This document shows positions 16,530 through 24,439 of a stretch of 32,886 bases of DNA, piece by piece (the first letter of the stretch is position 1; every line of letters begins with the position of its first letter). The notes under the pieces were generated by a model. It was not told where the DNA came from, made no database searches, and saw only the letters and a list, made by a program, of their open reading frames with translations. Made by a program: the position numbers and the translations under genes. The DNA is taken from positions 1 to 32,886 of the forward strand of contig NZ_CAMVTE010000026.1 of assembly GCF_947170395.1 (NCBI RefSeq), in the 5' to 3' direction. Source of the DNA: an uncultured Methanobrevibacter sp. GTDB taxonomy: Archaea > Methanobacteriota > Methanobacteria > Methanobacteriales > Methanobacteriaceae.

Positions 16530-17873
16530 ATGAGCGTAGAAATAATCGCTATCGGCGGATATCAAGAAGTCGGGAAAAACATGACTGCTGTCAGGATTGG
16601 TGAGGATGTTGTCATCTTTGATATGGGAATCCATCTTGACAGAATCAGTATGCACGAAGATACTGATATTGATAGGATGCATAGCTTAGATTTAATTGAA
16701 AGGGGAGTTATTCCGGACGATACACTGATGAAGGATGTTGACGGTAAAGTTAAAGGAATAGTATTCTCCCACGGTCACTTGGACCACATAGGTGCAGTGG
16801 CCAAATTGGCACACAGATATGATGCACCTTTAATCGGAACACCGTATACTGCTGCCCTAATTGAAAAACAGATTAAAGGGGAACGTAAATTCAAGGTAAC
16901 CAATCCAATCAGACCTTTAAATCCGGGTAATAAGGTAAAGTTGTCAAAAGACATTACTTTGGAATTTGTTCAGTCAACACACAGTATTCCACAGGCAGTA
17001 TTTCCGGTATTGCACACTCCTGAAGGAGTTATCGTTTATGCACTGGATTTTAAATTTGACAATCATCAAAAAGTATCTCCACCGCCTGACTACAAAAGGT
17101 TAAAGGAACTTGGAAGAAAAGGAGTGCTTGCATTGATTGTAGAGACAACCAATGCCAAAAACTACAATGAGGTCAAAACCCATTCAGAAAGAATAGCTAA
17201 AAATATTTTAGAGGATGTAATGAAAGGACCTCTTCAAGAAAAAACAGGTATGATTGTTACCACATTTTCATCTCACGTTGAACGTGTACAGGCTATTGCT
17301 GACATTGCCAAAAAAAGCCATAGGGAAATATTTTTCCTTGGCAGATCCATGGAAAGGTTCTGTGGTATTGCACAAAAATTGGGCATTTTGAAATTGCCAA
17401 AAAATGCCAGCATTTATGGTTCTCCAAAAGCTGTTAACAAGGCTTTAATGAGAGCCGATGAAGACAGGGCAAATTATTTGCTTGTAACTACAGGTCACCA
17501 GGGTGAACCTGATGCATTGCTTCCAAGGATAGCAAATGGCAGAACACCGTTCAATATTAAAAAGGGAGATAATGTAATCATTTCAGCACCAATCATTCCG
17601 AATCCAACCAATGCTGCAAACAGACATATTATGGAAAGGAGATTAAAATTGAAAGGTGCTAGAATTTATCCGAATGCTCACGTTTCTGGACACGCTGGAA
17701 GAGAAGATCACAGAGAATTCCTACGTATGTTAAAACCACAACATATTATTCCAGCACACGGAGACTTATCAATGCTTGCAGCTTACGCTGAACTTGCAGA
17801 AGAGGAAGGCTACAGGATTGGATATGACATTCATATCCTCAGAAATGCTCAAGCACAGGTTTTTAAAAGTTAA
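16530..17873 (+). CDS. rnj: Ribonuclease J
   Basis: Archaeal RNase J, a metallo-beta-lactamase/beta-CASP nuclease with 5'-3' exonuclease activity in RNA decay. It has 447 residues, shorter than bacterial RNase J as expected. The zinc motif HGHLDH is at 81-86, a second ligand group in STHSIPQAV (about 150), and ALDFKFDN follows. beta-CASP motifs include TTFSSHVERVQAI, the conserved SGHAGREDHREFLRMLKP and IPAHGD. AAGGAGATA precedes the ATG. Its place between isomerase and prenyl synthase is conserved in Methanobacteriales as I recall, though the functional link is unclear. Confidence 0.93.
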   Translation: MSVEIIAIGGYQEVGKNMTAVRIGEDVVIFDMGIHLDRISMHEDTDIDRMHSLDLIERGVIPDDTLMKDVDGKVKGIVFSHGHLDHIGAVAKLAHRYDAPLIGTPYTAALIEKQIKGERKFKVTNPIRPLNPGNKVKLSKDITLEFVQSTHSIPQAVFPVLHTPEGVIVYALDFKFDNHQKVSPPPDYKRLKELGRKGVLALIVETTNAKNYNEVKTHSERIAKNILEDVMKGPLQEKTGMIVTTFSSHVERVQAIADIAKKSHREIFFLGRSMERFCGIAQKLGILKLPKNASIYGSPKAVNKALMRADEDRANYLLVTTGHQGEPDALLPRIANGRTPFNIKKGDNVIISAPIIPNPTNAANRHIMERRLKLKGARIYPNAHVSGHAGREDHREFLRMLKPQHIIPAHGDLSMLAAYAELAEEEGYRIGYDIHILRNAQAQVFKS

Positions 17874-17885
17874 AGAGGGAATAAT

Positions 17886-18866
17886 ATGAGTGATGTAAAA
17901 GAAGTGTTGGGAAATTATTCAACTGACATTACAAAAACTATTGAAGATGAATTGGCAACTATTACTCCAGACAATCTTGCAGAAGCATCTGTTTATCTTA
18001 CAAGGGCTGGAGGAAAAATGCTTAGGCCAGCTTTGACCTTAATTGTTGCTGAAGCTGTTGGAGGAGAACGTGAAAGTGCTTTGAAATCCGCTGCGGCCAT
18101 AGAATTGATTCATACATTTTCACTTATCCATGATGACATAATGGATCAGGATGACATGAGAAGGGGAATGCCCTCAGTTCACAAGGTTTGGGGAGATGAT
18201 GTAGCTATTCTCGCAGGGGACACTTTATTTTCAAAAGCTTTTGAAATAATTATATGTACTGAAGGCACTAGTTCAGAGCAAAACAATAAGGCATTGGCCA
18301 CTGTTGCAGATGCATGTGTAAAAATCTGTGAAGGTCAGGCTTCTGATATGGGCTTTGAAGATAGATTTGACGTGACTGAAGATGAGTATATGGAAATGAT
18401 TTTCAAAAAAACTGGTGCACTGATTGCTGCTGCTACTAAAGCAGGAGCTATCATGGGAGGAGCATCAGATGAAGTCATTGATGCAATGTATGAATATGGT
18501 CGTTTAATTGGACTTGCATTCCAAATCCAGGATGATTATCTTGACTTGGCTTCCGATGAAGAAACATTAGGAAAGCCGATTGGTTCAGATATTGGAAAAG
18601 GTAAGATGACTATTATTGCAATAAAAGGTCTTGATAGTGTTGATGATGATAGGTTATTAGAAATTTTGAAAGCTGAAGAAAATTCTCAAGATGAGATAGA
18701 TGAGGCAATTGAAATTTTATCAAATTGTGGTGCTATTGAATATGCTCGCAATTTGGCACTAGAATCTGTTGACCAAGCTAAAGAAGTGCTTGAAATTTTA
18801 CCTGATTCTTCATCTAAACAGGTACTTGCAAACATTGCAGATTTTGTTCTTGAGAGAAGTGCATAG
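17886..18866 (+). CDS. idsA: Short-chain prenyl diphosphate synthase (FPP/GGPP)
   Basis: Condenses IPP onto allylic diphosphates to farnesyl or geranylgeranyl diphosphate for archaeol lipids. It has 326 residues, all-helical. The first Asp-rich motif is [12 protein letters not shown] (starting at residue 83) and the second [18 protein letters not shown] (42-50) and [14 protein letters not shown] complete the family signature. Phe78, five residues before the first motif, is a bulky residue of the kind that limits chain length. Final gene of the enolase-isoprenoid operon; a hairpin with a T8 run covers its stop codon. Confidence 0.95.
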   Translation: MSDVKEVLGNYSTDITKTIEDELATITPDNLAEASVYLTRAGGKMLRPALTLIVAEAVGGERESALKSAAAIELIHTFSLIHDDIMDQDDMRRGMPSVHKVWGDDVAILAGDTLFSKAFEIIICTEGTSSEQNNKALATVADACVKICEGQASDMGFEDRFDVTEDEYMEMIFKKTGALIAAATKAGAIMGGASDEVIDAMYEYGRLIGLAFQIQDDYLDLASDEETLGKPIGSDIGKGKMTIIAIKGLDSVDDDRLLEILKAEENSQDEIDEAIEILSNCGAIEYARNLALESVDQAKEVLEILPDSSSKQVLANIADFVLERSA

Positions 18867-18891
18867 TTTCTCTCATATTTTAATTTTTTTT
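18851..18891 (+). terminator. Terminator across the idsA stop codon
   Basis: TGAGAGAA (18851-18858) and TTCTCTCA (18868-18875) form an 8 bp stem with the TAG stop in the 9-nt loop, followed by T8 at 18884-18891. Confidence 0.7.
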
Positions 18892-18896
18892 CATGA

Positions 18897-18915
18897 TTCT
18901 GGGATAATCCCAGAA
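18897..18915. terminator. Second hairpin after idsA
   Basis: TTCTGGGA / TCCCAGAA, an 8 bp perfect stem with loop TAA, right after the terminator T-run. It may protect the transcript end or act as a backup; no T-run follows it on either strand except the upstream one read in reverse. Confidence 0.5.
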
Positions 18916-18948
18916 CCATGTTATGTTAGTTTTTTGTGAAGTAATCTC

Positions 18949-19032
18949 CGGAATTTCTATATTCTATGGTAATACGTATATGAATATTTTAAGAAGTGAG
19001 TCATTTGAATGTTTTTTTATATAGAAATTCCG
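18949..19032. repeat. Perfect 14-bp inverted repeat flanking 56 bp
   Basis: CGGAATTTCTATAT (18949-18962) and ATATAGAAATTCCG (19019-19032) are perfect reverse complements. The 56-bp interior has no gene. The size (84 bp) and terminal inverted repeats resemble a small non-autonomous mobile element, but I see no target-site duplication, so a hairpin RNA or regulator site is equally possible. Confidence 0.55.
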
Positions 19033-19101
19033 TATTTTTGATAATATCTGATATTATCGTATCTAAGTATGTTTTAGGAATTATATAACTCTTTTTATTC
19101 G

Positions 19102-19158
19102 TTTCTAGGGCAATTTTACATACTCAGAACAATTTTCTATTTCTGGAGCAATTTTACA
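19102..19158. promoter_or_regulatory. Three direct repeats of 19 nt upstream of ADP-ribosylglycohydrolase
   Basis: Three abutting units of 19 nt: TTTCTAGGGCAATTTTACA (19102-19120), a diverged copy TACTCAGAACAATTTTCTA (19121-19139), and TTTCTGGAGCAATTTTACA (19140-19158). CAATTTT recurs exactly every 19 nt; units 1 and 3 match at 17 of 19. The array ends 17 bp before a TATA-like TTTATTAA (19176-19183). Placement just upstream of the core promoter suits an activator or cooperative regulator. Confidence 0.6.
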
Positions 19159-19175
19159 GTGTGAAAGCAACAATG

Positions 19176-19183
19176 TTTATTAA
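19176..19183 (+). promoter_or_regulatory. TATA-like box for a leaderless transcript
   Basis: TTTATTAA centred about 27 bp before ATG 19207, with no ribosome-binding site in between, points to a leaderless mRNA for the ADP-ribosylglycohydrolase. Confidence 0.4.
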
Positions 19184-19206
19184 CCACTTAAGCACAATAT
19201 AATATT

Positions 19207-19998
19207 ATGAAAGGAATAATCGGAGCGATAAGCGGAGACATCATCGGTTCAACCAGGGAGTTCAGAGCTAATAAATCTAAGGATTTTAACTTATTTACCA
19301 GAAAATCCACATTTACCGATGATACTATAATGACATTGGCGGTAGCAAATTGGCTATGTGAAAATAAGGATTCAAAGGAAGTTTTAATTAAAAACTTGAA
19401 ATATTATGGAAATCTTTATCCTGATGGAGGTTATGGCGGCAGATTTAAGCAGTGGTTAAGGCAAGACAGTCCCGAACCCTATGGTAGTTGGGCAAACGGA
19501 TCTGCAATGCGTGTTTCACCATGTGCATGGGTAGCCAACACTTTGGAAGAGGCGCAGGATTTGGCCTATACTTCAGCCATTGTAACACACAACCATCCTG
19601 AGGGAATTAAAGGGGCGCTGGCAACATCCGATGCAATTTATCTTGCAAGGGTTGGTGCAAGCAAGGATGAGATTAGGGACCACATTGAAGTAAGGTATGA
19701 ATATGATTTAAGCAGGTCTCTGGATGAAATCAGACCTTACTATTCATTTGACGTATCATGTAAGGGCAGTGTTCCAGAATCAATAATCTGTTTTTTAGAG
19801 GCCCAAGACTATGAAGATACCATCAGAAATGCAGTATCATTGGGTGGTGATGCGGATACACAAGCAGCCATTGCAGGAAGCATTGCATCAGCATATTGGG
19901 AAGTTCCAATAAATATAGCTTATAAGACCATTCACCGTTTGGATTATAGATTGTTGAATGTTTTAATTGATTTTGAAGAGAAATTTAATTCATATTAG
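19207..19998 (+). CDS. ADP-ribosylglycohydrolase family protein
   Basis: A 263-residue member of the DraG/ARH family, which removes ADP-ribose from proteins or small molecules using two metal ions. It begins GIIGAISGDIIGSTRE; the metal-binding FTDDTIMTLA has TDDT at 37-40, and GGDADTQAAIAGSIA supplies Asp215 and Asp217. NGSAMRVSP and HNHPEGIKGA are also typical. The target cannot be told: no nitrogenase or ADP-ribosyltransferase gene is nearby. It looks monocistronic, probably leaderless, with three direct repeats before its promoter. Its last 14 nt overlap the end of the convergent regulator gene. Confidence 0.9.
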   Translation: MKGIIGAISGDIIGSTREFRANKSKDFNLFTRKSTFTDDTIMTLAVANWLCENKDSKEVLIKNLKYYGNLYPDGGYGGRFKQWLRQDSPEPYGSWANGSAMRVSPCAWVANTLEEAQDLAYTSAIVTHNHPEGIKGALATSDAIYLARVGASKDEIRDHIEVRYEYDLSRSLDEIRPYYSFDVSCKGSVPESIICFLEAQDYEDTIRNAVSLGGDADTQAAIAGSIASAYWEVPINIAYKTIHRLDYRLLNVLIDFEEKFNSY

Positions 19999-20764
19999 AT
20001 TTCTTTTTCAACTTTTTTAGCTGGTTCATAAACCGGTCATCGTAGTTTTTAGCGATATCCTCATATTTGTTCCAGATTCCAATTGCAGTTTCTGGAATGA
20101 CATTTCTTTTGTCTTCTGTGAACTTGGTGTATGTATGAAGCATTTCCTTTGAATCGGAAATCATAACCTTAACAAATGGGATATCTGCCTTTTGGATATT
20201 GATGCCATTTTCTTTAAACAGTTTAATGATGTTGAATTCCTCATCGTTAATGTAGCAGGTCGGTGAGGCAAGGATATTTATTCTCAAATCTGATCTGTTT
20301 TTCAGTGCTTTTACCAACTCTTCGCCTTCACCTTCAAAAAGAAATCCTATTCTCATGTTTATTGATTTTTTGGCCCTTTTGATGATTTCAAGTTCCTGTG
20401 CGATAATCTTATCGACACCATAGATTCTCCAAATCGGGGCCTGGACTTGGCTCATTCCGTTTTCATAAACATAAGTTAGTCTTGTTATTGTATCGTCAAT
20501 TTCGCTTTCCAGTCGCTCTTTTTCACGGGACAGCACTTCAACGGGGGATTTGACATTATATGTCAGTGGTCTTCCATCCTCAACATCGATGAAGTTCTTT
20601 TCATTGAGTTTTTTCAACACGTCATATATTTTACTTCTTGGAATTTCTGCAGTTTCAGAGACTTCAATGGCTGTTGCAGATATCAGTGAAGTAAGTGCAA
20701 CATAGGCCTGAGCTTCATACATTGTCAGGCCGATTCCTTTTAATACTGATAAATTTTCATCCAT
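19985..20764 (-). CDS. TrmB family transcriptional regulator
   Basis: A 259-residue regulator. Residues about 5-75 are a TrmB-type winged helix: LKGIGLTMYEAQAYVALTSL, IPRSKIYDVLKKLNEKNFI and the wing VEDGRPLTYNV. A coiled-coil linker follows (EVLSREKERLESEIDDTI, about 83-105), then an effector domain of the TrmB/PLD-like type (WRIYGVDKIIAQELEII, LRINILASPT). Many TrmB proteins sense sugars, but related ones govern other genes. It is divergent from hcp across 122 bp with a palindrome between the TATA boxes, so autoregulation and control of hcp-cupin are likely. No ribosome-binding site and a TATA tract at 20782-20796 indicate a leaderless message. Confidence 0.88.
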   Translation of the reverse strand: MDENLSVLKGIGLTMYEAQAYVALTSLISATAIEVSETAEIPRSKIYDVLKKLNEKNFIDVEDGRPLTYNVKSPVEVLSREKERLESEIDDTITRLTYVYENGMSQVQAPIWRIYGVDKIIAQELEIIKRAKKSINMRIGFLFEGEGEELVKALKNRSDLRINILASPTCYINDEEFNIIKLFKENGINIQKADIPFVKVMISDSKEMLHTYTKFTEDKRNVIPETAIGIWNKYEDIAKNYDDRFMNQLKKLKKKSNMN

Positions 20765-20781
20765 GGTAATATTATGGTGTT

Positions 20782-20838
20782 GTTATATATATATAATTGT
20801 TACTTTTCACCCTTAAAAAGTGACAAAATCTTTATATA
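20782..20838. promoter_or_regulatory. Divergent promoter with palindromic operator (trmB-like / hcp)
   Basis: TATA tract 20782-20796 serves the minus-strand regulator and TTTATATA (20831-20838) serves hcp. Between them TTGTTACTTTT (20797-20807) and AAAAGTGACAA (20816-20826) form an inverted repeat with one mismatch and an 8-bp spacer. The palindrome touches both promoters, where a bound dimer could repress both. hcp has a further good ribosome-binding site, GAGGTAAT, before ATG 20887. Confidence 0.65.
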
Positions 20839-20886
20839 TTTAATTTTATTTAATAAATATTAACAACTCTTAAAGAGGTAATTATT

Positions 20887-22194
20887 ATGGCAGATGGATT
20901 AGATATGTTTTGTTATCAATGTTCCCAAACCGCTAAAGGTACTGGATGTACTGTAAGTGGAGTTTGTGGTAAAAAGCCAACCGTAGCAAGATTACAGGAT
21001 AACCTGATCTTTACTATGAAAGGAATCAGTGCATACAACTACAATGCAAATGTTTTAGGAGCTTATGACCCTGAAATCGATGCATTTTTAACCAAAGGGC
21101 TATACACAACATTAACCAACGTTAATTTTGATGTTCAAGATTTAGTTGCATTGGCACTTGAAGCAGGTGAAAAAAGTGTAGCTGTAATGAGATTACTTAA
21201 AGACGCTCACATTAAAGCTTACGGCGAACCACAACCTGTAGAAGTTAAAGTTGGAGCACAGGAAGGACCAGCAATTATTGTAACTGGTCACGACTTAAAA
21301 GCTCTAGAAGAATTATTAAAACAAGTTGAAGGAACAGACATTAAAGTCTACACTCACTCTGAAATGTTGCCTGCTCACGGATATCCTGGCCTAAACAAAT
21401 ATGAAAACCTGGCAGGACAATTAGGTGGGGCATGGCATGACCAAAGAACAATCTTTAAAAAATACAATGCAGCAATCGTTGGAACCAGTAACTGTGTACT
21501 TCCTGCTCTTGACGCATACAAAGAAAGAATGTTCACCATGGATGTAGCTAAACTTGAAGGAGTAAAAACAATCGATGATTATGATTTCTCCGAAGTAATT
21601 GAATGCGCCAAATCTCTTGGATCTCTAGAACCTGAAGAATTAACTACCATAACAACAGGTTGGAGTGCAGGAGCTATTGTTGAACACGCTGATACAATCA
21701 AAAGATTAGTTGAAGAAGGTAAAATCAGAAGATTCTTCGTTGTCGGTGGATGTGACAAAGCAGCAAAACACAACGACTATTACAGAGAATTCGTACAAAA
21801 CTTACCTCAAGACACTGTAATTTTAACATTAGCATGCGGTAAATACAAATTCAATGATTTGGATTTAGGTGACATTGAAGGCATTCCAAGATTATTGGAT
21901 GTAGGTCAATGTAACGACACCATTGTTGCAGTTGATGTGGCATTAGCATTATCCGAATTATTTGACTTGCCATTGAATGATTTACCATTGACTATTGTCC
22001 TCAGTTGGATGGAACAAAAAGCAGCTGCAGTTTTATGGGCATTATTATACCTTGGAAAAACTGACATGTGGATTGGACCAATTCTCCCTGCATGGTGTAA
22101 TGAAGACATAATTAATGTCTTGGTTGAAAATTACAACTTAACTCCAACTTCTGGAAATGCATTAGTTGACATTAAAAGAATTATGGGGGAATAA
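20887..22194 (+). CDS. hcp: Hybrid cluster protein (hydroxylamine reductase), short form
   Basis: Hybrid cluster protein, associated with nitric oxide and hydroxylamine reduction and S-nitrosylation in bacteria. At 435 residues it is about 110 shorter than the usual 550, matching the class III proteins of thermophiles and methanogens, which lack one N-terminal helical bundle; no frameshift is seen. Proximal [4Fe-4S] ligands: Cys9, Cys12, Cys21, Cys27 (spacing 2-8-5). By alignment from memory the hybrid-cluster ligands are all present: His135, Glu159, Cys203, Cys289 (persulfide candidate, GGCDKA), Cys317, Cys342, Glu376 and Lys378 (WMEQKAA). A cupin gene follows by 3 nt, and a TrmB regulator is divergent. 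A role in nitrosative or oxidative stress is inferred. Confidence 0.95.
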   Translation: MADGLDMFCYQCSQTAKGTGCTVSGVCGKKPTVARLQDNLIFTMKGISAYNYNANVLGAYDPEIDAFLTKGLYTTLTNVNFDVQDLVALALEAGEKSVAVMRLLKDAHIKAYGEPQPVEVKVGAQEGPAIIVTGHDLKALEELLKQVEGTDIKVYTHSEMLPAHGYPGLNKYENLAGQLGGAWHDQRTIFKKYNAAIVGTSNCVLPALDAYKERMFTMDVAKLEGVKTIDDYDFSEVIECAKSLGSLEPEELTTITTGWSAGAIVEHADTIKRLVEEGKIRRFFVVGGCDKAAKHNDYYREFVQNLPQDTVILTLACGKYKFNDLDLGDIEGIPRLLDVGQCNDTIVAVDVALALSELFDLPLNDLPLTIVLSWMEQKAAAVLWALLYLGKTDMWIGPILPAWCNEDIINVLVENYNLTPTSGNALVDIKRIMGE

Positions 22195-22197
22195 CTA

Positions 22198-22527
22198 ATG
22201 AGTGAGGATATTAAAGCTCAAACCTTGAATATCCAATTCTTAGTTGACTATCAGGACAATACTGTTGTCAGTCGTGAAGTAATCAAAAAGGAATTGGGAA
22301 CCGTTACATTCTTTGCCTTTGATCAAGGTCAGGGATTGTCAGAGCATTCCGCTCCTTTTGATGCGATGGTTCAGGTAATTGACGGTGAAGCGGAAATCAC
22401 AATTTCCGGTAAAAAACACACTGTTAAAGCTGGTGAAATGATTATCATGCCTGCAAATGAACCTCACGCACTTCAAGCTGAAAACAGTCCATATAAAATG
22501 ATTTTAACCATGATTAAAAGTGATTAA
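22198..22527 (+). CDS. Cupin domain protein
   Basis: A 109-residue single-domain cupin. Motif 1 reads QGLSEHSAPFDAMVQVIDGEAE with the histidine of the metal site, and motif 2 reads VKAGEMIIMPANEPHAL with the second histidine and a conserved proline. The fold is clear; the substrate is not. It is the second gene of the hcp operon (3 nt apart), so it may be involved in the same stress response or bind a metal or small ligand there. Confidence 0.88.
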   Translation: MSEDIKAQTLNIQFLVDYQDNTVVSREVIKKELGTVTFFAFDQGQGLSEHSAPFDAMVQVIDGEAEITISGKKHTVKAGEMIIMPANEPHALQAENSPYKMILTMIKSD

Positions 22528-22548
22528 TTTCATTTTATCTCTTTTTTT
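22517..22548 (+). terminator. Terminator over the cupin stop codon
   Basis: AAAGTGA (22517-22523) can pair with TCATTTT (22530-22536), with one G-U pair, putting the TAA stop in the 6-nt loop; T7 follows at 22542-22548. Confidence 0.5.
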
Positions 22549-22589
22549 AAAATACTTATACTCATATTGTCACCCAAACCAACTGGGAG

Positions 22590-22611
22590 TTAGGAGTATT
22601 GATTCTCCTAA
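22590..22611 (-). terminator. Hairpin just after the methyltransferase stop codon
   Basis: TTAGGAG (22590-22596) and CTCCTAA (22605-22611) form a 7 bp stem with an 8-nt loop, 4 nt beyond the minus-strand stop. No T-run follows at once, so termination may be inefficient or rely on the T-rich cupin terminator region. Confidence 0.4.
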
Positions 22612-22615
22612 TAAC

Positions 22616-23431
22616 CTAGTATTGTTTCCACCAAACCATTATCCAGTCGGCTTTGTCTTTTACATTGAATAATTTTCCGGTTTCTTCATCTTTGGTTAAA
22701 ATTTCAGATAAATATTTTTTAAGCTCTTCTTTTTCACTTTCAGTGTATAAATCCAGTCTGAATTTACCGTTGTCAACTGCTTCATCAATGCTGTCATATT
22801 CTCGGTAATTGTTCAGATCAAACCTTTGGACATTTGCATATATTCCCATATTGTAAAGTATGTTGAAGAAATAATTGTAATCGGGGAAGTTTTCGGTTTG
22901 TTTTCCTATTCTTTTATCAAAATCTTTTTCTATTTTTTTGTTTTCAGGTCCGAAAATGGTTATAAAAACGTATTTGTTAGCTATTTTATTCAGCTCAGAC
23001 AACACCTCATCAATAGGTATAATTCCATTTAGAGACCTTGAGCAGACAACAACATCCACATCTCCTATTTCATCGTATTTTATGTTTTCAATCGGTTTTA
23101 AAATGGTTTCAATGTTTGAAATATCATTTTCAACAGCTCTTTTTTCAAGATATTCCAACATTTTGGGTGACGAATCAAGTCCTATTACCTGTTTGACTTT
23201 TTTAGCAATGGGTATGGTAACAGACCCTTCACCGCATCCGACATCAAGTACTGTGTCATGTTCATCTAGAATCAGCATATCAAATAATGCATCGTCATAG
23301 TCTTCTTTATGGGTTCTTTTAAAAAATCCGGGAGCTGCCTTATCCCAGTCTTTATCAACTTTAGTGGCAAGTCTTTCAGTCCAAAAACTGACCCAGTCAA
23401 CATCATTGGGGTTTTCAATGCACTGTTTCAT
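22616..23431 (-). CDS. Class I SAM-dependent methyltransferase
   Basis: A 271-residue methyltransferase with a Rossmann-like core. Motif I is VLDVGCGEGSVTIPIA (from residue 61), with the acidic residue of motif II in VIGLDSSPKMLEYL and motif IV-like DVDVVVCSRSLNG near 128. The N-terminal DWVSFWTERLATKV and the end ADWIMVWWKQY resemble methanogen methyltransferases of unknown substrate. Its first codon overlaps the stop of the aldo/keto reductase (ATGA), so it is the last gene of a coupled three-gene operon. Confidence 0.85.
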   Translation of the reverse strand: MKQCIENPNDVDWVSFWTERLATKVDKDWDKAAPGFFKRTHKEDYDDALFDMLILDEHDTVLDVGCGEGSVTIPIAKKVKQVIGLDSSPKMLEYLEKRAVENDISNIETILKPIENIKYDEIGDVDVVVCSRSLNGIIPIDEVLSELNKIANKYVFITIFGPENKKIEKDFDKRIGKQTENFPDYNYFFNILYNMGIYANVQRFDLNNYREYDSIDEAVDNGKFRLDLYTESEKEELKKYLSEILTKDEETGKLFNVKDKADWIMVWWKQY

Positions 23432-24438
23432 AATTTCACATTTCCGTTTAAAACATTTTGATAATCAGCATAATTTTCCTTTAAAAGCTCAGGAATGTCC
23501 AGTTCATATGGGCAGTTGTCCACACATGCATAGCATTCCATACATTCTGTGGTCTTTTCCATCATTTCCTGATACTCTTCAGTTAGGTAAGGTTCGGTTG
23601 GAAAACGCCTGATCCAAAGGGACATTCTGGCACACAGGCTAATGTTAATGTCTTCAGGGCATGGCATGCAATATGCACAGCCTCTGCAGAAATTTTCTCC
23701 AAGTTCCTTTTTATCTTTTTGGATAATTGCTTTTAAATCATCAGTTAAAATGGTATTTTCATCGTAGGTTAGGAATTCTTCAAGTTCTTCAAGCTTTTGG
23801 ATTCCCCAAATTGGCAGGACATTGTCAAATTGGTTGATATACGCAAAACTGGCTTTTGAGTTTTTAAGTAATCCTCCACCCATTGCTTTCATTGCAATAA
23901 ATCCTACATCTAACTGTTTACATTTTTCAACCAGTTTAAGTTCCTCTTCACCACTTAAATAGGAAAATGGATACTGCAATGTTTCGTATAATCCACTGTC
24001 AAGTGCTTCATGGGCATGTGTAATCTTATGGGTGGTTATTCCGATGTGTCTGATTAAACCGCTATCCTTTGCTTCAAGCATTGCCTTGTAGAGCTCGTCA
24101 TCTTCCTTTGGACAGAAGGATATATTGTGAAATTGATGCAGGTCAATATAATCTGTTTTCATACTTTTAAGGGAGGTTTCCAAATCCCTCCAGAAGTCTT
24201 CAACATTTTCAGATCCGCTTTTGGTTGCAAGATATATGTCTTCACGAGGAATATCTTCAAATGCTTTACCTATTTTTTCCTCACTGTCTGTATAGAAGTG
24301 TGCGGTGTCATAGAAATTGATTCCGTTTTCATATGCTTTCTGAAGTATTTCAATAGAATCTGTCATGTTTCGTCTTTGGATTGGAAGTGCTCCAAATCCA
24401 TTTTTGTTTACTTCTAAATTAGTCTTTCCAAGCCTCAT
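23428..24438 (-). CDS. Aldo/keto reductase with C-terminal 4Fe-4S domain
   Basis: An oxidoreductase of 336 residues from ATG 24438. I prefer this to the upstream TTG at 24450 because it starts 1 nt after the TPR gene's stop and gives the usual MRLGKTNLEV start. The aldo/keto reductase barrel has the catalytic tetrad Asp44 (FYDTAHFY), Tyr49, Lys73 (ATKSG) and His104 (HQFH). The C-terminal part carries two iron-sulfur motifs: CRGCAYCMPCP (about 253) and CMECYACVDNCP (about 294). This fused type is common in anaerobes and probably takes electrons from ferredoxin; substrate unknown. Neighbours are a TPR membrane protein and a methyltransferase. Confidence 0.9.
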   Translation of the reverse strand: MRLGKTNLEVNKNGFGALPIQRRNMTDSIEILQKAYENGINFYDTAHFYTDSEEKIGKAFEDIPREDIYLATKSGSENVEDFWRDLETSLKSMKTDYIDLHQFHNISFCPKEDDELYKAMLEAKDSGLIRHIGITTHKITHAHEALDSGLYETLQYPFSYLSGEEELKLVEKCKQLDVGFIAMKAMGGGLLKNSKASFAYINQFDNVLPIWGIQKLEELEEFLTYDENTILTDDLKAIIQKDKKELGENFCRGCAYCMPCPEDINISLCARMSLWIRRFPTEPYLTEEYQEMMEKTTECMECYACVDNCPYELDIPELLKENYADYQNVLNGNVKL

Positions 24439-24439
24439 T

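Noticed and set aside
20887..22194. Truncated or frameshifted hcp
   Set aside because: All iron-sulfur ligands are present and the length agrees with class III Hcp; the missing part is a known subclass difference.
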